Shown: positions 50,203 to 59,344 of the stretch, one piece after another
Layout: the number at the start of each line of letters is the position of its first letter
How positions within the stretch are numbered: the first letter of the stretch is position 1
NCBI GenBank assembly: GCA_038237515.1
Contig: JBBRYP010000009.1
Coordinates: 1 to 64,000, forward strand
Length of the DNA: 64,000 nucleotides
Direction of reading: 5' to 3'
Source of the DNA: JBBQDZ01 sp038237515
GTDB taxonomy: Bacteria; Actinomycetota; Thermoleophilia; Gaiellales; Gaiellaceae
The notes under the pieces: model-generated
Seen by the model: only the letters and a program-made list of their open reading frames with translations
The model's database searches: none
What the model was told of the DNA's origin: nothing
Translations under genes and position numbers: made by a program

Positions 50203-50725
50203 GGATCCCTTCCCTCTCCAGCGACTCCTGCAGCTGCCGGCCCGCGCGCAGCAGGGCCATCTGGCAGGCTCCTACGCTCCGGCCCGTGAGCCTGGCGACC
50301 TCGGCGAACGGATAGCCCTCGACGAGCCGCAGGTGGACGAGCAGCTGGTGCTGCGGCGAGAGCTCCGCGAGCGCGCGCCGCAGAGCCTCGCGCTCGGCGA
50401 CCGTCTCGAGGCGATCCGGTGCCTCCTCGCGAGCCGCGACCTCGGGCGCAGATACCTCCCTGCCGCGCTTGCTCACCGTGTCGGCTGCCATGTTGGCCGC
50501 GACCCGGTAGAGCCAGGCGAGAACCGGCCGACCCTGCCAGCGCAGCCGCGGGACGCGGCGGAAGGCCTCCACGAAGACCTCCGATGCGAGTTCGGCCGCG
50601 TCGTCGCGGGAGCCGAGCCGCACCGACAGGTAGCGCACGATCTCGGCGTAGTGGGCGCGGAACAGCGCGTCGAAGTCGTCCTGCTCACGGCGGAAGCGTC
50701 GAAGCTCGAGGGGATCGTCCTGCAC
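50189..50725 (-). CDS. ECF-type RNA polymerase sigma factor
   Basis: The 178-residue protein has region 2 (FDALFRAHYAEIVRYLSVRLGSRDDAAELASEVFVEAFRRV, RVAANMAADTVSKR) and region 4 (LAELSPQHQLLVHLRLVEGYPFAEVARLTGRSVGACQMALLRA). It is the middle gene of a three-gene operon. The upstream gene encodes a duplicated exported protein that ends eight bases before its GTG. The downstream gene encodes a membrane protein that overlaps its end. The set looks like a cell-envelope signalling system. Confidence 0.9.
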   Translation of the reverse strand: MQDDPLELRRFRREQDDFDALFRAHYAEIVRYLSVRLGSRDDAAELASEVFVEAFRRVPRLRWQGRPVLAWLYRVAANMAADTVSKRGREVSAPEVAAREEAPDRLETVAEREALRRALAELSPQHQLLVHLRLVEGYPFAEVARLTGRSVGACQMALLRAGRQLQESLEREGIRARA

Positions 50726-50732
50726 TCGCCCC

Positions 50733-52319
50733 TCAGGTCGGCAGCGTCCGGACTCCGGCGGCCCGGCGGCGTACGAAGCCGGGCTCCAGAAAGGTCGCGG
50801 CGATCGTCCCGCCGGCTGAGGCCGCGGTCGTCGACGAGGGGAAGGCAGCGGCCGGAACCGGCGGAAGTCCGGCGGCCTCGCGCCGGAGGCGCTCCGCGAG
50901 CGGTGGCGAGATCCGGACGCGCCCGTCCGGGCGGAGCAGGACGTGCGCCCTCGGCAGGTAGCTCAGGAGCGAGCCCTCGACCGACCACGGATTCGGGTGC
51001 TTCCAGAGGATTTGAACCACGAGCGCCGACTCGGTCTCGCGCGGCAGGCCCACCTCGGCGAGGGGCCCGAGGAGGGCGAGGTACGGCGCAGGGTCGGCCG
51101 CGCGGTGCGTCCCGAGGAAGACCGCCCTCGCTTCCGGCGCAGGGAAGGGCTTCAAGCCTCGCGCCGCCGCGCGCAGACGGGCGAGTTCACGTGGCGCCGG
51201 CTGAGACCAGCCGGCGAACCCGCCGCTCTCGTCGTCGGCGAGCCATGCCCCCGAGCCGGGCACGAACCAGGCTCGGGTGTGCGCGACGATGCGCCCCCGT
51301 TCGTCGGCGTAGCCGATCCTGACGCGGTAATGGCTTCCGGGCTCGGGTGCGCGGGAGGAATCCAGCCGAAGGCCGCGCCGCGATGCCACCCGGAGAGCGG
51401 CGTTTGGCGAGACCGACCTGCACCCCGTCGGGCGACAGACCTGGAGCGAAGCGATCTCCTTCGCCGCCGCAGCCCCGGCGAGGACGAGGGCGAAGGTGAC
51501 GAACGTCGTCCCGAGGCCCACCGCCCGGGCATGCGCGAGGCGGCGGCGGCGCGACGCGAGGACGAGCCCGAGCGGCCCGACGCCTAGTGCCAGGGCGCCC
51601 GTCGCCAGTGCCACGGTCGCCCACGGAAAAGGATCCGCCGGGGTGGTGGGCGGCAGCCCCGCAGCCTCGCGCTCGATCCCGACGGCGAGCTCTTCGGGAA
51701 CCCGGACGTAACCGTTCGCGCCGAAGAGGATGCGTTGCCGGGGGTAATACACGAACAGCTCCTGCGCCGACCACGGGTTCCTGCCTCGCCAGTGGAGCGT
51801 GATGTAGATGGACCTGCCGGTCGGGGGAGACCCCGGGAGACGCCGAAGGCCGAGGAGCGACGCGTAGGCAGCCGGCTCGCGCGAGGGGTGCGCACCGACC
51901 CGGACACTGGTGAGGCGCGGAGGTGCGTACGGATCGAGGCCGCGGGTCGCGCGCCGAAGCGCCGCGGCCTGCCTAGCGCCGGCGCGCCCCCAGGCCTGAG
52001 CCTGGCCACGCTCGTCCTCGGGGCGCAGCAGGCCGGGTGCGGCCACGAAGTACGACCGGAACGCCTCGAAGAGCCGGCGGCCGTCGCGGGCGTAGAACCG
52101 GACGACGTAGTAGCTCTGCGGCGAGGCCGCAGGCACCTCGGACACCGGCGACGAGGTTCCGTACGGGCCGGCGCCGAACGCGCGCGCAGCGGACGCGCCG
52201 ATCTCCCTGCAGGCGGACGCGCCGCACACCTCGACGGCACCGATCTCCTTCGCGCCCGCAGCTGGGACGACCAGGCTCGCTCCCACCAGGGCCCCGCCTG
52301 CAGCGATCCAGTTCCTCAT
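50733..52319 (-). CDS. Membrane/exported protein made of two fused paralogous halves
   Basis: In 528 residues the protein contains two similar halves. Each begins with a hydrophobic segment followed by KEI (GAKEIGAVEVCGASACREIG; AAKEIASLQVCRPTGCRSVS) with a C-x(4-5)-C pair. Each ends with RVP/RIS...EREAAGLPP or LRREAAGLPP. A membrane helix and an RRRRL stretch sit between them at about 235-262. The second half keeps its own signal-like helix, as if two adjacent genes had fused. I recognise no named family. The ATG at 52319 has GAGGAGG upstream. It heads the ECF sigma operon. Confidence 0.7.
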   Translation of the reverse strand: MRNWIAAGGALVGASLVVPAAGAKEIGAVEVCGASACREIGASAARAFGAGPYGTSSPVSEVPAASPQSYYVVRFYARDGRRLFEAFRSYFVAAPGLLRPEDERGQAQAWGRAGARQAAALRRATRGLDPYAPPRLTSVRVGAHPSREPAAYASLLGLRRLPGSPPTGRSIYITLHWRGRNPWSAQELFVYYPRQRILFGANGYVRVPEELAVGIEREAAGLPPTTPADPFPWATVALATGALALGVGPLGLVLASRRRRLAHARAVGLGTTFVTFALVLAGAAAAKEIASLQVCRPTGCRSVSPNAALRVASRRGLRLDSSRAPEPGSHYRVRIGYADERGRIVAHTRAWFVPGSGAWLADDESGGFAGWSQPAPRELARLRAAARGLKPFPAPEARAVFLGTHRAADPAPYLALLGPLAEVGLPRETESALVVQILWKHPNPWSVEGSLLSYLPRAHVLLRPDGRVRISPPLAERLRREAAGLPPVPAAAFPSSTTAASAGGTIAATFLEPGFVRRRAAGVRTLPT

Positions 52320-52395
52320 CGTCTTCCTCCTCGTCGGATATTCGACCTATCCGCGACCGGAGGGCAAACCTCACAGACCGCCGAGGGGCGGCAGT

Positions 52396-52401
52396 TAGCA
52401 T
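52396..52401 (+). promoter_or_regulatory. Leaderless -10 box of phosphomannomutase gene
   Basis: TAGCAT, seven bases, then the GTG at 52409. Confidence 0.5.
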
Positions 52402-52408
52402 CCGGCCG

Positions 52409-53749
52409 GTGCTCGACCCGAAGATCTTCAAGGCGTACGACGTGCGCGGGATCTATCCGACCGAGCTCGACGAGGAGGGGGCGTACGCCATCGGCCGGGC
52501 ATACGCGGCGCACCTCGAACCCAGCCGGATCGCGGTCGGGCGAGATATGCGCCTGTCGGCTCCGGGGATCGCGCAGGCGGTGATGGACGGCGCCGCCGAC
52601 GGCGGGGTCGATGTCCTCGATCTGGGGCTCGTCGGCACGGAGATGGTCTATTTCGCGGTGGGAGAGCTCGGGCTGGGCGGAGGCATCGCGGTCACCGCCT
52701 CGCACAACCCGAAGGAGTACACGGGCATGAAGATCGTCCGGCGCGGCGCGCTTCCCGTCGGCGGCGAGTCGGGCCTGCTCGACATCCGCGACCGCGCCCT
52801 CCGCGGCTTCGACCGGAGCGCCGCCCGTGGCCGGATCCGCCCCGCCGACGTCTGGCCCGCGTTCGTCGAGCGCGTGCTGTCGTTCGTCGAGCTCGAGCGA
52901 ATCCGGCCGCTGCGCGTCGTCCTCGATGCGGCGAACGGGATGGCCGGGGCGATGCTCCCGCCGGTGCTCGAACGCCTCCCGATCGACACCGTCCGCTGCT
53001 ACTTCGATCCGGACGGGAGCTTCCCGAACCACGAGCCGAACCCGCTCCTGCCCGAGAATCGCGAGTTCATCGTCTCGAAGACGCTGGCGGAGGAGGCCGA
53101 CTTCGGGGTTGCCTTCGACGGCGATGCCGATCGGTGCTTCTTCGTCGACGATACCGGTGAGTTCGTCCCGGGAGACTTCGTCACGGCGCTGCTCGCGGAG
53201 TCGATCCTCGCCCGTCACCCCGGGGAGAAGGTGATCTACGACGTGCGCGCCAGCTGGGCCGTGCCGGAGACGATCGAGCGCGCGGGTGGGACCGCCCTCG
53301 TGAACCGGGTCGGCCATGCCTACATCAAGCATCGGATGCGGAAAGACGATGCGGTCTTCGGCGGCGAGGTCTCCGGCCACTACTACTTCCGCGAGTTCTC
53401 GCAGGCCGACTCCGGGGTGATCCCGTTCCTGCTCATGCTCGAACTCGTCTCCATGCGAGCGGCCCGGCTGTCCGAGATCCTCGAGCCCTACCGCAAGCGC
53501 TACTTCATCACCGGCGAGCTCAACACGCCCGTCCCCGACGTCGCGCTCAAGCTCCAGGAGCTGCAGGAGCACTTCGGACGGGAGGGGAGGGTGAGCCATC
53601 TCGACGGGGTCTCGATCGACGCGCAGGATTGGCACATGAACGTCCGGCCATCGAACACGGAGCCGCTTCTGCGCCTGAACCTCGAAGCACGCACGTCGGA
53701 GCTGATGGAGCGAAAGCGCGACGAGGTGCTCGCGATGATCCGCTCCTGA
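52409..53749 (+). CDS. manB: Phosphomannomutase/phosphoglucomutase
   Basis: The 446-residue enzyme interconverts hexose 1- and 6-phosphates. Landmarks are FKAYDVRGIYPTELDEEGAY at the start, the phosphoserine loop TASHNPKEYTGMK, the metal loop FDGDADRCFFVDD, the sugar loop GGEVSGHYYF and the phosphate-binding RPSNTEPLLRLNLEA. All key residues are present. The GTG at 52409 is chosen because the -10 box sits seven bases upstream and homology starts there. It supplies mannose or glucose 1-phosphate for envelope sugars. Confidence 0.94.
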   Translation: MLDPKIFKAYDVRGIYPTELDEEGAYAIGRAYAAHLEPSRIAVGRDMRLSAPGIAQAVMDGAADGGVDVLDLGLVGTEMVYFAVGELGLGGGIAVTASHNPKEYTGMKIVRRGALPVGGESGLLDIRDRALRGFDRSAARGRIRPADVWPAFVERVLSFVELERIRPLRVVLDAANGMAGAMLPPVLERLPIDTVRCYFDPDGSFPNHEPNPLLPENREFIVSKTLAEEADFGVAFDGDADRCFFVDDTGEFVPGDFVTALLAESILARHPGEKVIYDVRASWAVPETIERAGGTALVNRVGHAYIKHRMRKDDAVFGGEVSGHYYFREFSQADSGVIPFLLMLELVSMRAARLSEILEPYRKRYFITGELNTPVPDVALKLQELQEHFGREGRVSHLDGVSIDAQDWHMNVRPSNTEPLLRLNLEARTSELMERKRDEVLAMIRS

Positions 53750-53805
53750 GCTGCGCCGTTCGAGCGCCGGCGACGCGTGTCGCCGGCAAGAGATGCCGCG
53801 GCGTC

Positions 53806-53811
53806 TACGAT
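53806..53811 (+). promoter_or_regulatory. Leaderless -10 box of thioesterase gene
   Basis: TACGAT, seven bases, then the GTG at 53819. Confidence 0.45.
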
Positions 53812-53818
53812 CGGGGCC

Positions 53819-54298
53819 GTGAGTCGGCGGGCGGGCCAGGTCACGGAGCGCAGGCCGCCCTTCCGTTTCTCCGCGTTCGCCCGCGTCGGCTTCTCGGACA
53901 CCGATGCGCAGGGCATCGTCTATTACGGCCGGTACCTACCCTTCTTCGACGGCGCCCGTGTCGAGTACCACCGGCACCTGGGCCTCCTGCGGCTCGAGCC
54001 GCGCGAGCATGAGTTCGTGATGCGCGCGTGCACGATCGACTATCTCGCCCCGGCTCGCTTCGACGACGAGCTCGAGATCTTCGTGCGGGTGAGCCGTATC
54101 GGCCGCACGAGCGCGACGTACGAATTCGCGGCGTCCCGGGTACCCGACGACGTGCTCATGGTCACGGCCACGCAGACGCTCGTGCTCGTTGACGTGAAGC
54201 GGCGGCGGCCGGTCGAGGTCGACCAGGAGTACAGACGCGGCATCGAGCGTCTCGAGCGAGGTGCCGCCTCCGCCGGATCCCCTCGGACGGGGGATTGA
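53819..54298 (+). CDS. Hotdog-fold acyl-CoA thioesterase (YbgC/4HBT-like)
   Basis: The 159-residue protein shows the 4-hydroxybenzoyl-CoA thioesterase/YbgC pattern: VGFSDTDAQGIVYYGRYLPFFDGARVEYHRHLGL, with the catalytic Asp in the DTDAQGIVYYGRY motif. The hotdog helix and the strands ACTIDYLAPARFDDELEIFVRVSRIG and ATQTLVLVDVKRRRPVEV follow. It should hydrolyse short or medium acyl-CoA esters. The GTG at 53819 is preferred over the start at 53777 because of the leaderless box. Confidence 0.88.
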   Translation: MSRRAGQVTERRPPFRFSAFARVGFSDTDAQGIVYYGRYLPFFDGARVEYHRHLGLLRLEPREHEFVMRACTIDYLAPARFDDELEIFVRVSRIGRTSATYEFAASRVPDDVLMVTATQTLVLVDVKRRRPVEVDQEYRRGIERLERGAASAGSPRTGD

Positions 54299-54320
54299 GT
54301 CGTTCCGGGGGTGCGCTTTC

Positions 54321-54482
54321 ATGTGGTGGGTGACGGATCAGCAGCGATGGATCTTCATGCGCGGACTCGAAGGACGGCCGGCGCTCGTGCGCTGGTTCGG
54401 GGGGCACGCGGTTCGCTTCTACCTCAAGGTCAGGGTCCGAGAGCGCCAGAGCCCTGCCAGAAGAGTCAACCAGGGCGCCTGA
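54321..54482 (+). CDS. Possible small protein (53 aa)
   Basis: In the 240-bp gap after the thioesterase gene, an ATG opens 53 codons rich in Trp, Arg and Phe (MWWVTDQQRWIFMRGLEG, then WFGGHAVRFYLKVRV). There is no clear ribosome site or -10 box at the usual distance, and no family is recognised. It may be a remnant or chance frame. Confidence 0.25.
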   Translation: MWWVTDQQRWIFMRGLEGRPALVRWFGGHAVRFYLKVRVRERQSPARRVNQGA

Positions 54483-54534
54483 CAGGCATCCACCGGGGCC
54501 ACTTCCCGGTGAGGTCACCAATGCGCGAGCCGGC

Positions 54535-54900
54535 GTGAGCCGTGCTCAGGTCTACCGCGGGGCGCTCGAGGCGGTCGACCGTGTCGTCAATCGCGGCGGC
54601 GACGCGGATGACGTGCTGCGCGCCGTCGCCGCGATCCTCCACGAGCGGGCCGGCTACGCCAGGGCGGGGGTCTCCTTCGCTGGCGAGGGAAGGCTCGAGC
54701 TCGGCTCTGGGGCGGGCACTCCCGGCGGCGCGCCCGCGAGGTTCGCTGTCACCTTCGGCGGTCGGGAAGTCGCCGCGCTCGAGGTCCTGCCCGCACCGCG
54801 GACCGGCGACGAGCGTGCCTTCCTTGAGCGGGTCGCGCTCCTCGTCTCGCCCTACTGCTCCAGCGCCGCAGACAGCGGCGGCGAGGCCCGACGGGCGTAG
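54535..54900 (+). CDS. GAF-like domain protein
   Basis: The 121-residue protein consists of one small domain: EAVDRVVNRGGDADDVLRAVAAILHERAGYARAGVSF, then PARFAVTFGGREVAALEVLP, then RTGDERAFLERVALLVSPYC. This is the helix-sheet-helix pattern of a GAF domain that binds small ligands. No output domain is attached. It is convergent with relA. The ligand and function are unknown. Confidence 0.65.
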   Translation: MSRAQVYRGALEAVDRVVNRGGDADDVLRAVAAILHERAGYARAGVSFAGEGRLELGSGAGTPGGAPARFAVTFGGREVAALEVLPAPRTGDERAFLERVALLVSPYCSSAADSGGEARRA

Positions 54901-54918
54901 CGCCTCCCTGCCGTCGGA

Positions 54919-57126
54919 TCACGACGGAGTCATGCGATACGCGTCGAAGACGGCCTCGACGTTCCGCAGCGCCGTCAGCAGCGAGCGCAACTCCTTGACG
55001 TCCCCGACCTCCGCCGTGTACCAGTTCTTCGCGAGCTGATCCTCGACGACGCCGCCGTAGGACACGATGTTGGCGCCGTGCTCGGCGAACGTCCGCGCGA
55101 CGTCCTCGAGCAGGCGCGACCGATCCCAGGCATCGACCGCGATCTGGACGCGAAAGCTCGAGGAGGTGACGCCGCCGTCCCAAGAGACCGGCGTGAAGCG
55201 TTCGGCGTTCCGGCGCAGCGTCTTCACGTTCGGGCAGTCCTCGCGGTGGATGGTGATCCCCTTGCCGAGCGAGATGTAGCCGACGATCGGGTCGCCCGGC
55301 ACCGGTGTGCAGCACTTCGCGAGCCGGACGAGCACGTCCTCGACTCCCGTCACGGCGATGCCGACGTTGTCGCTCGAGACGACGTTCCTCGCCTTCGGCG
55401 CCTTGAGCGGGATGGTCTCCTCGGATGCGACCTCTTCCGTCTTCAGCCGCTGGATCACCTTCTTGACGATCTGCCCTGCCTGGAGCTTCCCCTGGCCGAG
55501 CGCGATGTAGAAGTCCTCGGCTTTCTTGAAGCCCGTCTCTCGGATCACCTGGGCGAGCACCGCCGATCCGACGAGCTTGCGGTAGGGGAGGTTCTGCGAG
55601 CGGAGCGCGGACTCCAGCGCCTCACGCCCCTTCTGCTCGGAGTCCTCGCGGTTCTCGCGCGAGAACCACTGGCGGATCTTGTTCCGCGCGCGGGAGGAGG
55701 CCGCGAGCGACATCCAGTCGCGTGACGGGCCTCGGCCGCTCTTCGCGGTCAGGATTTCGACGAAGTCGCCGCTGCGCAGCCGGTAGTGGAGCGGCACGAT
55801 CCGACCGTTCACCTTCGAGCCGACGGTGCGGTGCCCGACGTCCGTGTGCACGGCGTAGGCGAAGTCGATCGGAGTCGACCCCGCCGGCAGCGTCTTCACG
55901 GCGCCCTTGGGGGTGAAGACGTACACCTCCTCGTCGAGCAGGTCGGTTCGGAAGTTCTTCATGAACTCGCGCGGATCGGACTCGTCCGCCTGCCCGTCGA
56001 TCAGCTGCTTGACCCAGGCGCGCCACTCGGCATCCTGACGGCCGCCCTTGCGGCGTTTGTAGAGCCAGTGCGCGGCGATCCCGAGTTCGGCGATGTCGTG
56101 CATCTCCCGCGTGCGCACCTGGATCTCGAGCGGCCGGCCCTTGGGTCCGATCACGGTCGTGTGCAGGGCGCGGTAGCCGTTGAACTTCGGCATCGCGATG
56201 TAGTCCTTGAAGCGGCCGGGCATCGGCTTCCAGAGCGAGTGGATGAGGCCGAGCGCGCCGTAGCAGTCGCGCGTCCCCTCGTCCCCGGAGCGCTCGGCGA
56301 TCACGCGCATCGCCGTCAGGTCGTAGATCTCGTTGAACTCGCGACCCTTCTTGGCCATCTTGTCGTAGATGGAGTAGAAGTGTTTGGCGCGACTCGAGAT
56401 CTCGGCCGGGATGTCGACCTTGTCAAGCTCTTTCTGGAGCACTCCGGCCGCCTCCCGCACGTGCTCCTCGCGGTCGGCCCGCCGCTCCGCGACCATCGTC
56501 TTGATCTCGGCGTACTTGCGCGGGTGGAGCGTCGCGAAGGCGAGGTCCTCCAGCTCCCATTTGAGCTCGTGGATGCCCAGGCGGTGCGCGAGGGGCGCGT
56601 AGACTTCGAGCGCCTCCTTCGCCTTGCGCACCTGGGTCTGCTTGCCGAGATACTCGATCGTGCGCAGGTTGTGGAGACGGTCGGCGAGCTTGATGAGGAT
56701 CACGCGCCGATCCTCGGCCATGGCCATGATCATCTTCCGGTAGTTCTCGGCCTCCGCGTGCTCCCGGCTTTGGAAGTGGATCCGGGTCAGCTTCGTCACC
56801 CCGTCGACGAGCTTCGCGACCTCCTCCCCGAACTCCGCCCGCAGCGTGTCGAGGCTCGTATCCGTGTCCTCGACGACGTCGTGGAGAAGCGCGGCGGCGA
56901 GCACCGGTTCCTCCTGGCGCAGCTCCGCCAGGATCTTCGCGACGCCGAACGGGTGGATGATGAACTCCTCGCCGGAGCGGCGTTGCTGGCCTTCGTGCGC
57001 CTCCGCAGCGGCATGGAAGGCCCGCGTAAGCAGCTCCCGATCCACGTCCGGGTTGTACGCGGCGACATCGGAGATCAGCTCGTCGACCCGATCCTGCTGG
57101 CGCTCGGCTGCCTCCACGACGGCCAT
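54919..57126 (-). CDS. relA: Bifunctional (p)ppGpp synthetase/hydrolase
   Basis: The 735-residue Rel protein makes and degrades the stringent-response alarmones. The hydrolase HD site is visible in AAALLHDVVEDTDTSLD. The synthetase site is visible in GRFKDYIAMPKFNGYRALHTTVIGPKG and the EIQVRT motif. TGS (VYVFTPKGAVKTLPAGSTPIDFAYAVHTDVG), the zinc-finger/CC segment (VRLAKCCTPVPGDPIVGYISLGKGITIHREDCPN) and ACT domains complete it. All catalytic motifs are intact, so it should be bifunctional. The ATG at 57126 is preceded by TAGACT and a six-base gap. Confidence 0.96.
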   Translation of the reverse strand: MAVVEAAERQQDRVDELISDVAAYNPDVDRELLTRAFHAAAEAHEGQQRRSGEEFIIHPFGVAKILAELRQEEPVLAAALLHDVVEDTDTSLDTLRAEFGEEVAKLVDGVTKLTRIHFQSREHAEAENYRKMIMAMAEDRRVILIKLADRLHNLRTIEYLGKQTQVRKAKEALEVYAPLAHRLGIHELKWELEDLAFATLHPRKYAEIKTMVAERRADREEHVREAAGVLQKELDKVDIPAEISSRAKHFYSIYDKMAKKGREFNEIYDLTAMRVIAERSGDEGTRDCYGALGLIHSLWKPMPGRFKDYIAMPKFNGYRALHTTVIGPKGRPLEIQVRTREMHDIAELGIAAHWLYKRRKGGRQDAEWRAWVKQLIDGQADESDPREFMKNFRTDLLDEEVYVFTPKGAVKTLPAGSTPIDFAYAVHTDVGHRTVGSKVNGRIVPLHYRLRSGDFVEILTAKSGRGPSRDWMSLAASSRARNKIRQWFSRENREDSEQKGREALESALRSQNLPYRKLVGSAVLAQVIRETGFKKAEDFYIALGQGKLQAGQIVKKVIQRLKTEEVASEETIPLKAPKARNVVSSDNVGIAVTGVEDVLVRLAKCCTPVPGDPIVGYISLGKGITIHREDCPNVKTLRRNAERFTPVSWDGGVTSSSFRVQIAVDAWDRSRLLEDVARTFAEHGANIVSYGGVVEDQLAKNWYTAEVGDVKELRSLLTALRNVEAVFDAYRMTPS

Positions 57127-57132
57127 GCGCCC

Positions 57133-57138
57133 AGTCTA
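57133..57138 (-). promoter_or_regulatory. Leaderless -10 box of relA
   Basis: TAGACT, six bases (GGGCGC), then the ATG at 57126. Confidence 0.55.
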
Positions 57139-57214
57139 CTCCCGGCCTCCGGCGATCGATCCCCCGTCGAGGGGAGGACGCCGCGGCAGGGATTGCCGTT
57201 ACGACATTGAACCG

Positions 57215-57361
57215 ATGGAACCGGTGCTTCGACGACGTCGAACCCGACGCAGGGCCCTCGAGCTCGCCCGCCTCCTGCTCGCGCTCGACGCGGCCTCGGG
57301 GGCTGAGTCCGGGGCGACGCCTCGCACGAGCCGCATCTCGCTGCGAGCGGCGCGCGGCTGA
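57215..57361 (+). CDS. Possible small basic protein (48 aa)
   Basis: In the gap between relA and recJ, an ATG opens 48 codons with strong third-position GC and 13 or more arginines (MEPVLRRRRTRRRALELARLLLALD). No ribosome site or family is evident, so it is a weak candidate. The remainder of the 259-bp gap holds nothing else that I can name. Confidence 0.3.
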   Translation: MEPVLRRRRTRRRALELARLLLALDAASGAESGATPRTSRISLRAARG

Positions 57362-57385
57362 GCCCGGGTGCGGCGGCCGCGGCTC

Positions 57386-59257
57386 TTACGCAGCCTGCGC
57401 GAGCGGCGGAGCCTCGAGCAACGCTCGGAACGTCGGGGATTCGAGGAGGTGTCGCCGGTTCGACGCGCCCGCGCCAAGTCCCAGCTCGTCGAACACCGCC
57501 CTCGCGTCGTCGCTCCAGCCGCTCTCGCCTGCCCGCCACATCGCCGCGAAGCGCTCGCGCAGCGCCTCGTAGCCCTCGGACGCCTCGAAGATCTCCCGGA
57601 CGACGAGTTGCGGCGCGACCGTGCCGTTCCAACGGTTCTCCTGGAGACGGAAGGCGACGTCGTAGCGGCAGGACGCCCGGAAACGGTCGAGGTCGCGGCC
57701 CCGGCCGAAGGCGATCGCGCTGCCGGCGTCGCGGCGGCGCTCGTGGACCCGGAAGCGGAGATGCTTCCCCTCCCCCACGGCGCTCAACTCGGCCAGCTCA
57801 CAATCGGCGACGAGCAGCGTGACATTCGGGTTCCCGAGGCCGAAGGGCGCAAGGCGGCCAAGTTCCTCGCACAGGCCGAGGGTGAGTTCCGAGCCGTGGA
57901 CGACAGCGTCGACGGCGGTGGTGCGATCGAGGTCGCGGTCGTCGAGTAGCCCACTCGCGTGGCGTCCGAAGGCGGCGGCGAACGCATCGACGCGATCCGG
58001 TTCGATCGACAGCCCGGCAGCCGCTCGGTGGCCCCCGAAGCGGCAGAGGTGCTCGGCGCACACCGCGAGCGCGGCATGGAGGTCGAACGCGGGGATGGAG
58101 CGGCCGGAGCCCTTCCAATCGCCCGCCGTGCCGGCGATCATCACGACCGGCCTCGAGAACCGCTCGACGAGCCGAGACGCGACGATTCCGATGACGCCTT
58201 CGTGCCAGCCCTCGTCCGCGAGCACGTAACCCCGCTGCCCGCGTCGCGAGGGCGGCCAGCTCTCCACCTGGGCGAGCGCCTCCCGCAGAATGCGATCCTC
58301 GACCGCCTGACGATCGCGATTGAGCTCCTCGAGACGGGCAGCGAGCTCCTCGGCCGGCGCGGCGTCGTCGGTCAGCAGCAGCTCGAGGGCGGCCTCCGGT
58401 CTTCCGAGCCGGCCGGCCGCGTTGATCCGCGGAGCGAGCCGGAAGCCGACGCCCGCCTCGTCCACCGTCGCGGGATCGACCCGAGCGCTCTGCATGAGCG
58501 CCCGGAGCCCGGGCTTCTGCGTGCGCGCGAGGCGCTTCAGGCCCGCGGACGCGAGCGCGCGGTTCTCGTCGACGAGCGGGACGACGTCGGCGATCGTGGC
58601 GAGGGCGACGAGGTCGAGATGGCGCTCCAGCAGCTCCGCCTCTGCCCCGAGGAGCGCCTGGCCGAGCTTGTAGACGACGCCGGTTCCGCAGAGCTCGGGG
58701 AAGGGATACTCGGACGGGCGCGTTGCGACGATGGGACAGGCGGGAAGCGTCTCTCCCGGCCTGTGGTGATCGGTGACGACGACCTCCAGGCCGGCCGCCC
58801 GCGCTTCCGCGACCTCGTCGATGGCGGTGATCCCGCAGTCGACCGTGAGCACGAGGCCGCACCCTTGATCCGAGAGCCGGGCCAGCGTCTCGCGCGAGAC
58901 GCCGTACCCCTCCTCGAAGCGGCTCGGGAGATGCCACTCGACGTCGGCACCCAGTTCGCGCAGGACGAGCACCGCCAGAGCTGTGGCGCAGATGCCGTCG
59001 ACGTCGTAGTCACCGTGCACGCAGATGCGTCGACCGGCGTCGATCGCCCTGCGGATCGCGGCGCAGGCCTCGTCCATCGCGCCGAGCAGGAACGGGTCGT
59101 GAAGGGGCGGCCGTCCCTCGAGGAAGCGCTTCGCGGGCTCGACTTCGGCGAGTCCGCGGCGGACGAGCACGCTCGCCGTCGTAGCGCTCACACCGAGCGC
59201 CTCGGCCAGCGAGGCGGCCGCGCGAGGCGGGCAGGGAGCACGGATCGTCCAGCTCAT
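57386..59257 (-). CDS. recJ: Single-stranded-DNA-specific exonuclease RecJ
   Basis: The 623-residue exonuclease degrades single-stranded DNA 5'-to-3' in recombination and mismatch repair. DHH-family motifs are visible: HGDYDVDGICATA, TVDCGITA, VVTDHHRPGE and, in the DHHA1 domain, FGGHRAAAGLSI. All metal-binding Asp and His residues are present. The ATG at 59257 has TACCGT eight bases upstream. It precedes relA on the same strand and follows repeat copy C. Confidence 0.95.
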   Translation of the reverse strand: MSWTIRAPCPPRAAASLAEALGVSATTASVLVRRGLAEVEPAKRFLEGRPPLHDPFLLGAMDEACAAIRRAIDAGRRICVHGDYDVDGICATALAVLVLRELGADVEWHLPSRFEEGYGVSRETLARLSDQGCGLVLTVDCGITAIDEVAEARAAGLEVVVTDHHRPGETLPACPIVATRPSEYPFPELCGTGVVYKLGQALLGAEAELLERHLDLVALATIADVVPLVDENRALASAGLKRLARTQKPGLRALMQSARVDPATVDEAGVGFRLAPRINAAGRLGRPEAALELLLTDDAAPAEELAARLEELNRDRQAVEDRILREALAQVESWPPSRRGQRGYVLADEGWHEGVIGIVASRLVERFSRPVVMIAGTAGDWKGSGRSIPAFDLHAALAVCAEHLCRFGGHRAAAGLSIEPDRVDAFAAAFGRHASGLLDDRDLDRTTAVDAVVHGSELTLGLCEELGRLAPFGLGNPNVTLLVADCELAELSAVGEGKHLRFRVHERRRDAGSAIAFGRGRDLDRFRASCRYDVAFRLQENRWNGTVAPQLVVREIFEASEGYEALRERFAAMWRAGESGWSDDARAVFDELGLGAGASNRRHLLESPTFRALLEAPPLAQAA

Positions 59258-59344
59258 CCCGATCGACGGTACGGACGCCGTCGGACGCCGTCCTTGCGGG
59301 ACGCAGCGAGTCCGAGCCGACGCGCGGCGAGGGCCAGGGGAAAG

